NCBI GenBank assembly: GCA_036389695.1
Contig: DASVWG010000471.1
Location: 1-9,196 of the forward strand
Reading direction: 5' to 3'
Source: JALZHR01 sp036389695
Lineage (GTDB): Bacteria > Acidobacteriota > Blastocatellia > Pyrinomonadales > Pyrinomonadaceae
DNA: 9,196 nt
In this document: piece after piece, positions 5,038 to 9,196 of the stretch
Numbering within the stretch: the first letter of the stretch is position 1
How the letters are laid out: each line of letters opens with the position of its first letter
The notes under the pieces: model-generated
The model's input: only the letters and a program-made list of their open reading frames with translations
Told to the model about the DNA's origin: nothing
Databases searched by the model: none
Made by a program: the position numbers and the translations under genes

Positions 5038-6659
5038 GAAGGACTATTTTTTTAAGCGTTACCGCTTTATTGATAGCGAGCGTGTTTACAAACTTTACGT
5101 TGTTTGTATCAGCCAACACCACGCCGCAGACTTTGCCGTTTAGCCAGCCCTGGACGAACACCGCATTAATTACCACCAACGATGACTGGACAAATGTTCC
5201 GGGCATCGTCGGTTATCTGGGCGACATCGGAACCACCACGCAGGCGAATCTCGACCCGCGCGCCATAACTCAGGATTTCGCGACGCAGGACGTCATCGCC
5301 AATCAAACCAATCCCGACACGCAAACGTCGGGCGGCGTGGCGGAATTTGAAATCACCAACCCGACCATCGCCCTGCAAGGCTCGGGCACGGCTGACGCGC
5401 CGAACATCGTTATCTATCTGAACACCACCGGACAAAGCAATATCCGCGTGACTTTTAACGCCCGCGACATCGACGCTTCGGCGGACGACACCAACCAGCA
5501 GCTCGCGGTTCAATACCGCGTCGGCACGACCGGCAACTTCAGCAACGTTCCCGGACCGGGCGCTTATTTCGCCGACGTGACGACCGGAGCTACGGCGACG
5601 CAGGTCACGCCGGTCGCCGTCACTTTGCCGCCGACGGCAAACAATCAGCCTAACGTGCAGGTTCGCATTCTGACGACCAACGCGCCGGGCAGCGACGAAT
5701 GGGTCGGCATCGACGACATCGTCATCTCGGGCGGCGGCGCGCAGAATCCGTTTCGCACCGAATCGGATTTCAACGGCGACGGCAGAACCGATTACGCCGT
5801 GACGCGCAATCTCGCGACGCTGATGCAGTGGATTATCAGCCCGAGCACGGGCACATCCGGCTCGCCGGACAGCGCCAGCGTGACGCAGTTCGGAAACTCG
5901 ACCGACCGTCAGGTTCCGGCTGATTACGACGGCGACGGCAGAACCGACATCGCGGTTTATCGTCCGGCGGCTGCGCCAAATTCATTCTTTTACGTTCTGC
6001 AAAGCTCAAACGGCACGCTTTTGTTCCGCGAGCTCGGCGCGACGGGCGACGACCCGACTATCGTCGGCGACTACGACGGCGACGGCAAAGCCGATATGGC
6101 GGTTTATCGCGCCAGCGCCGGACAGGGCTTTTTCTACTATCGTCCGAGCACGGCGCCGACCGGCATCGTCTTCGTTCCTTTCGGCAGCGGCACGACGACC
6201 CGTGCGGTTCCCGGCGATTATGACGGCGACGGTAAATTCGACTTCTGCGTGCGGCGCGACGCCGGCGGCGGTCAGGCGCAATTTGTCGTGGCGAAATCGG
6301 CTGGCGGCACGGATTACGTCAATTGGGGAATTATGTCGGATTTAGTCGCGCCGGGCGATTATGACGGCGATTTGAAGTGGGACTACACCGCCGTTCGCCC
6401 GACCGGCGGCAACCATTTCTGGTATGTTCTGGGTTCGACTACCGGAGCCTTCAACGTTGCCTGGGGACTGACGAGCGACACGCTCGTGCCGGGCGACTAT
6501 GACGGCGACGGCAGAACCGACATCGCCGTCTGGCGCGGCGCGGTTGACCCGACGCAGAATTTCTACTACATCCGGCAGTCGTCCGCCAACTTCGGTCTCG
6601 GCGCTGTCGAATTCGGACAAACCGGCGATTATCCGGTGCAGAACTTCCGCGTTCGCTAA
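5034..6659 (+). CDS. Secreted FG-GAP/VCBS-repeat beta-propeller protein
   Basis: This is a 541-residue exported protein. Residues 1-27 are a signal peptide (basic MRRT, hydrophobic core, probable cleavage after FVSA). An N-terminal beta-sandwich-like domain (about 30-235) closes with DEWVGIDDIVISGG. From 245 onward there are six calcium-binding FG-GAP/VCBS motifs of the DxDGDGxxD type, beginning at residues 245, 297, 346, 395, 442 and 488 and spaced 46-52 residues apart. The fifth (DYDGDLKWD) has Leu for the second Gly. The repeats probably form a beta-propeller at the cell surface or outside the cell. I see no PEP-CTERM, LPXTG or other C-terminal sorting signal and no catalytic domain, so an adhesive or binding role is more likely than an enzymatic one. 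GAGGAG (5022-5027) lies 6 bp before the ATG. The gene diverges from the VWA gene, also exported, and ends with an intrinsic terminator. Confidence 0.9.
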   Translation: MRRTIFLSVTALLIASVFTNFTLFVSANTTPQTLPFSQPWTNTALITTNDDWTNVPGIVGYLGDIGTTTQANLDPRAITQDFATQDVIANQTNPDTQTSGGVAEFEITNPTIALQGSGTADAPNIVIYLNTTGQSNIRVTFNARDIDASADDTNQQLAVQYRVGTTGNFSNVPGPGAYFADVTTGATATQVTPVAVTLPPTANNQPNVQVRILTTNAPGSDEWVGIDDIVISGGGAQNPFRTESDFNGDGRTDYAVTRNLATLMQWIISPSTGTSGSPDSASVTQFGNSTDRQVPADYDGDGRTDIAVYRPAAAPNSFFYVLQSSNGTLLFRELGATGDDPTIVGDYDGDGKADMAVYRASAGQGFFYYRPSTAPTGIVFVPFGSGTTTRAVPGDYDGDGKFDFCVRRDAGGGQAQFVVAKSAGGTDYVNWGIMSDLVAPGDYDGDLKWDYTAVRPTGGNHFWYVLGSTTGAFNVAWGLTSDTLVPGDYDGDGRTDIAVWRGAVDPTQNFYYIRQSSANFGLGAVEFGQTGDYPVQNFRVR

Positions 6660-6680
6660 GCTGAATTTTCAGCCAAAACT

Positions 6681-6717
6681 AAAATCGGAGAGATTTTTAA
6701 GTCTCTCCGATTTTTTT
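6681..6717 (+). terminator. Rho-independent terminator of the FG-GAP gene
   Basis: A 13-bp perfect stem (6681-6693 with 6702-6714), centred on CGGAGAGA and TCTCTCCG with an 8-base loop, is followed by a T run through 6717. It starts 21 bp after the stop codon. The matching A run on its left side could give weak termination in the other direction too. Confidence 0.92.
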
Positions 6718-6732
6718 ATGTGCAAAAAAGGG

Positions 6733-6898
6733 TCGAAAATGCAAAACGTTAAAAATGCAAAACGTTAAAAATGCAAAATGCAAAATGCAAAGTGCAAAAT
6801 GGAAGAAGATTTAATCTTGAATCTTGAATCTTGAATCTTAAATCCTAATATTTTGCATTTTGCATTTTGCGTTTTGCATTTTCGACGTTTTGCGTTTA
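6733..6898. repeat. Heptamer-based palindromic element, copy 2
   Basis: This is a second member of the family at 1826-1950. The outer arms 6733-6748 and 6870-6885 are perfect 16-bp complements; the inner arms 6780-6800 and 6850-6870 are GCAAAAT heptamers and their complement with the same single G opposite T. The left side carries about 31 extra bases, including two exact 16-bp copies of ATGCAAAACGTTAAAA (6739-6754, 6755-6770). The 49-base loop has four AATCTT(G/A) units where copy 1 has three, so the unit number varies. Bases 6841-6880 are identical to 1893-1932. The element sits between the FG-GAP terminator and the stop codon of the dioxygenase gene, the same convergent setting as copy 1, and is the only terminator candidate for the dioxygenase gene. 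Confidence 0.9.
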
Positions 6899-8272
6899 TC
6901 ACGTTTCGGTTTCCAAGCCTTCTTTAATCCACGCCGCCGTGCCGCCCGCGATGTTGTAAATTTCCTGAAAACCTTTGCGCTCTAAAATGCTCGTCGCGGC
7001 GCTGGAGCGATAGCCGCCCTGACAGATGACATAAGTCGGGCGCGATGCGTCGAGTTTATCCGTTAATTTATCCAAATCCGATAACGTCAGATTCAGCGCT
7101 TTCGGCGCGTGCCCGCTTTCGTATTCGCCCGCGCGGCGCACGTCCACAAACTGCGCGTCGGGCGTTTCGGCAAGGCGTTTCCGCGCCTCGCGAACGGAAA
7201 TTTGTTCAATCGTTTTTGCTTCAAAACCCGCATTTTTCCACGCTTCGATGCCGCCTTCGAGAAAACCTCTGACCGATTCGATGCCGACTCGCGCCAGGCG
7301 CGTCACGGCTTCATCAACCTTTTCTTCCGATTCGGCGACGACGGCAATCGGCGTTCCGATTTCAATCAAAGTTCCCGCCCACGAAGCGAATTGCCCGCCC
7401 AGCCCGATATTCAAAGCGTTCGGCACGTGTCCCGCGCCAAAATCGTCGGCGCTGCGGACATCTAAAACCAAGCCTTCAAAGCTGCGAATTTCTTCGGCGC
7501 TCAGGGCAAGCGGTTTTTCGATTGCCTCCAGACCGCTTGCGCCGGAACGGTTCCGGACGACGCTTTTCGGAAAATAAGAAGGCATTTCCGGCACGCATTC
7601 GGTCATCATCCGCACAAAATCCGCTTTCGTCATCGGCTGCAGAGCGTAATTTAATTTACGCTGCTGACCGACGGTCGACCACGTTTCTTTCGACATATTT
7701 TTGCCGCACAGGCTGCCCGCGCCGTGCGCCGGATAAACTTCCGTCTCGTCCGGCAGCTTTAATAATTTTTCGTGCAAGCTGTCGTAAAGCATCTCCGCCA
7801 TCTGCGCGGCGCTAAAGCCCGCGCCGCCCGCCAAATCCGGTCGCCCGACGTCGCCGATAAAAAGCGTGTCGCCGGTTAAAACTTTTTTCGGCTCATTCTC
7901 GTTTTCGGCGTCTTCGACCAGAATCGAGATTCCTTCGGGCGTGTGACCGGGCGTTTCGAGAATTCTGAGCTTGACGCGCCCGACGCTCAGCTCGTCGCCG
8001 TCTTTGACCGCGAGATGCTCAAGCTCGGCTTTTGCCTTTTCGCCGAAAACGATTTGCGCGCCGCATCGGGCGGCAAGCTCGGCGTGACCGCTGACGAAAT
8101 CGGCGTGCAGATGCGTTTCGATAATGTATCTGACGCGCTGCCCGTTGGCTTCGGCTTCCGCCAGATATTGCGACACGTCGCGCTGCGGGTCGACAATCGC
8201 CGCTTCCTCGCCCGAACCGATGTAATACGAAGCGTGCGCCAGGCAGCCGAGATAAAATTGTTTGAAATTCAT
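6899..8272 (-). CDS. Persulfide dioxygenase-rhodanese fusion (CstB-like)
   Basis: This 457-residue cytoplasmic protein has three domains: an ETHE1/CstB-type MBL domain (about 1-240), an inactive rhodanese (about 264-352) and an active rhodanese (about 358-455). Such enzymes oxidise glutathione or other low-molecular-weight persulfides to sulfite and move sulfane sulfur between thiols. In the MBL domain THLHADFVSGH supplies H54, H56 and D58, with Phe where dinuclear members have His. TPGHTPEG gives H110 and TGDTLFIGDVGRPDL gives D135, so the mononuclear iron ligands H54, H110 and D135 are intact. PAHGAGSLCG (181-190) carries a conserved Cys, C189. The middle rhodanese has AESEEK where the catalytic Cys loop should be. 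The last has CQGGYRSS with C417. The architecture and length match Staphylococcus CstB, but no CstR repressor is visible. A good promoter lies upstream, and the stop codon touches heptamer copy 2. Confidence 0.92.
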   Translation of the reverse strand: MNFKQFYLGCLAHASYYIGSGEEAAIVDPQRDVSQYLAEAEANGQRVRYIIETHLHADFVSGHAELAARCGAQIVFGEKAKAELEHLAVKDGDELSVGRVKLRILETPGHTPEGISILVEDAENENEPKKVLTGDTLFIGDVGRPDLAGGAGFSAAQMAEMLYDSLHEKLLKLPDETEVYPAHGAGSLCGKNMSKETWSTVGQQRKLNYALQPMTKADFVRMMTECVPEMPSYFPKSVVRNRSGASGLEAIEKPLALSAEEIRSFEGLVLDVRSADDFGAGHVPNALNIGLGGQFASWAGTLIEIGTPIAVVAESEEKVDEAVTRLARVGIESVRGFLEGGIEAWKNAGFEAKTIEQISVREARKRLAETPDAQFVDVRRAGEYESGHAPKALNLTLSDLDKLTDKLDASRPTYVICQGGYRSSAATSILERKGFQEIYNIAGGTAAWIKEGLETET

Positions 8273-8320
8273 AAAAGTCTCTTTTCTGCAATCACAGCCG
8301 GAGAATTCCCGCTTCTTTGG

Positions 8321-8349
8321 ATTGTATTTAAAGCCGGGCGATTTTTCAA
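8321..8349 (-). promoter_or_regulatory. Sigma70 promoter of the persulfide dioxygenase gene
   Basis: On the minus strand TTGAAA (8344-8349) and TACAAT (8321-8326) are separated by 17 bp, close to consensus. Transcription would begin near 8314, leaving a leader of about 40 bases with a purine-rich AAAAGAGA before the ATG at 8272. Confidence 0.62.
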
Positions 8350-8385
8350 AAAATTTGAATCTTTCAAAGCTTTAAAAAATTTTTA

Positions 8386-8413
8386 TTGCCTTTTTGCGAA
8401 AATTCGATACAAT
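8386..8413 (+). promoter_or_regulatory. Sigma70 promoter of the unknown 217-residue protein gene
   Basis: TTGCCT (8386-8391) and TACAAT (8408-8413) are separated by 16 bp. Transcription would begin near 8420, giving a leader of about 70 bases. The -35 boxes of this promoter and of the opposite one lie 36 bp apart, around an AAAGCTTT palindrome (8366-8373) that could be an operator. Confidence 0.52.
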
Positions 8414-8489
8414 CGGGATACCTGTTTCAGAGACTCTTCCACGCGCTCTTAACGGAAGAAAACTGCTCAATCAAAATGGAGGAATGACT

Positions 8490-9143
8490 ATGGCTAAAAA
8501 GCTGACAATAAAAGGGATAACGTTTCCGGATTTCGGCGACGACAAAAGCAAGAAAAATTTTCGACTGGTTTTTTATATCGGCTACACCGATAAAGACGGC
8601 AAAGCCAACGTCGCGGTTATTTCCAAACCCGCCAGCGGACACTGGCAGTGGAGAAGCGCCAACAAAGACGCTTATCTCAAGCCGAAAATCGTCGGCGATT
8701 CGGCGGTGCTGGACACGCTCGTCCTGCAGATGGGCGACGGCAAGAAGATTGCGCCCGGTTCAGACAGCATCGGCGAAATCGACGGCGAGATTACGGGCGT
8801 GAACGTGCAATTTATGGATGTTCACGATTCGACGCTGGTGGATTTTTTCGTCAAAACCGTTTTGCCCGACCTGATTAACGCCTGGAAAACATCGGGTTTG
8901 AATCCTATCGACTCGGCTCCGATACCGGGCGGCATCAAAATCCTGCTCAAAGACAAAATCGACCTCGCGCAGCTTGCCGATAAATCCGTCGCGTTTTTTA
9001 CCAAAAAACTCAAAGACAAGGTTTTGAATTCAATCAGCCAGACATACAACGGCGGAACTGAAATCGACCTCACCGAAAAAGACGTGCCGTGGGGAAATAA
9101 AGGCAAAAAAGGAACTTACGCCGTAACCATCGGAGTCGCGTAA
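8490..9143 (+). CDS. Unrecognised 217-residue cytoplasmic protein
   Basis: I do not recognise this protein. The start at 8490 is chosen because GGAGG (8478-8482) lies 7 bp upstream; an ATG at 8484 touches that site, and the in-frame ATG at 8394 lies inside the promoter. The protein is soluble-looking, has no signal peptide or membrane segment and no Cys, and is Lys- and Asp-rich. The N-terminal half looks beta-rich (MAKKLTIKGITFPDFGDD, FRLVFYIGYTDKDGKANVAV, HWQWRSANKDAYL). A middle segment, GVNVQFMDVHDSTLVDFF (103-120), leads into a probable helix TVLPDLINAWKTS. A later amphipathic stretch LAQLADKSVAFFTKKLKDKV (159-178) precedes a Gly/Lys-rich end, WGNKGKKGTYAVTIGVA. No catalytic motif stands out. 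It has its own promoter and a strong ribosome binding site, so it is probably well expressed. It diverges from the persulfide dioxygenase gene. The 53 bases after it show no terminator. Confidence 0.8.
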   Translation: MAKKLTIKGITFPDFGDDKSKKNFRLVFYIGYTDKDGKANVAVISKPASGHWQWRSANKDAYLKPKIVGDSAVLDTLVLQMGDGKKIAPGSDSIGEIDGEITGVNVQFMDVHDSTLVDFFVKTVLPDLINAWKTSGLNPIDSAPIPGGIKILLKDKIDLAQLADKSVAFFTKKLKDKVLNSISQTYNGGTEIDLTEKDVPWGNKGKKGTYAVTIGVA

Positions 9144-9196
9144 GTTTTATAAAGGGTTTAATGCGTTTGAGGAAATAACGGAAAGCAATCTTTTTA

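Noticed and set aside
7943..8452. 169-codon plus-strand frame spanning the 5' end of the dioxygenase gene and the control region
   Set aside because: It is antisense to the conserved MBL metal motifs and crosses both promoters without a ribosome binding site.
8394..8489. Longer N-terminus for the unknown protein from the ATG at 8394
   Set aside because: That ATG lies between the -35 and -10 boxes of the likely promoter. GGAGG before 8490 gives a better start, and the added residues are low in protein character.
9144..9196. Start of another gene or a terminator after the unknown protein
   Set aside because: The 53 bases hold only a six-codon frame and no hairpin with a T run. Nothing can be supported before the window ends.

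Overview
The window looks like chromosomal DNA of a free-living bacterium of roughly 50-55% GC, most likely an acidobacterium, possibly of the Blastocatellia/Pyrinomonadales group. The placement rests on the secreted VWA protein, which belongs to the 'VWFA-related' family that is strongly expanded in Acidobacteria, and on the secreted FG-GAP protein. It is an inference from family content, not a phylogenetic result. I see no rRNA, tRNA, CRISPR array, transposase or phage gene.

Layout. (1) Bases 1-1825, plus strand: the 3' part of hpt (hypoxanthine phosphoribosyltransferase), then a secreted metallo-beta-lactamase-fold hydrolase and a secreted NTF2-like protein, closely spaced. (2) Bases 1826-1950: a palindromic heptamer-repeat element that fills the gap between two converging stop codons. 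(3) Bases 1948-4760, minus strand: in transcription order, a secreted VWA protein, a ~158-bp nested hairpin of short direct repeats, deoB (phosphopentomutase) and a DUF4286 protein. (4) Bases 4761-5033: a divergent control region with a plausible sigma70 promoter for the VWA gene, an extended -10 candidate for the other side, and a possible 18-codon leader peptide. (5) Bases 5034-6717, plus strand: a secreted FG-GAP/VCBS-repeat protein with a good intrinsic terminator. (6) Bases 6733-6898: a second copy of the heptamer element, again between converging genes. (7) Bases 6899-8272, minus strand: a persulfide dioxygenase-rhodanese fusion resembling CstB. (8) Bases 8273-8489: two back-to-back sigma70-like promoters. 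(9) Bases 8490-9143, plus strand: a 217-residue protein I do not recognise.

How the genes may work together. hpt and deoB both serve purine salvage: DeoB links ribose-1-phosphate from nucleoside phosphorolysis to ribose-5-phosphate and hence PRPP, and Hpt uses PRPP to recapture hypoxanthine and guanine. They lie on opposite strands with four genes' worth of sequence between their starts, so this is a shared pathway and not an operon. The persulfide dioxygenase fusion handles sulfane sulfur. Four products (MBL hydrolase, NTF2-like, VWA, FG-GAP) carry signal peptides, so much of the window serves the cell envelope.

The most unusual content is non-coding. There are three long palindromes: two copies of one heptamer-based family and one built from 10-bp and 9-bp words. 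Each has arms made of short tandem repeats and each abuts a stop codon. No gap between genes exceeds 300 bases.
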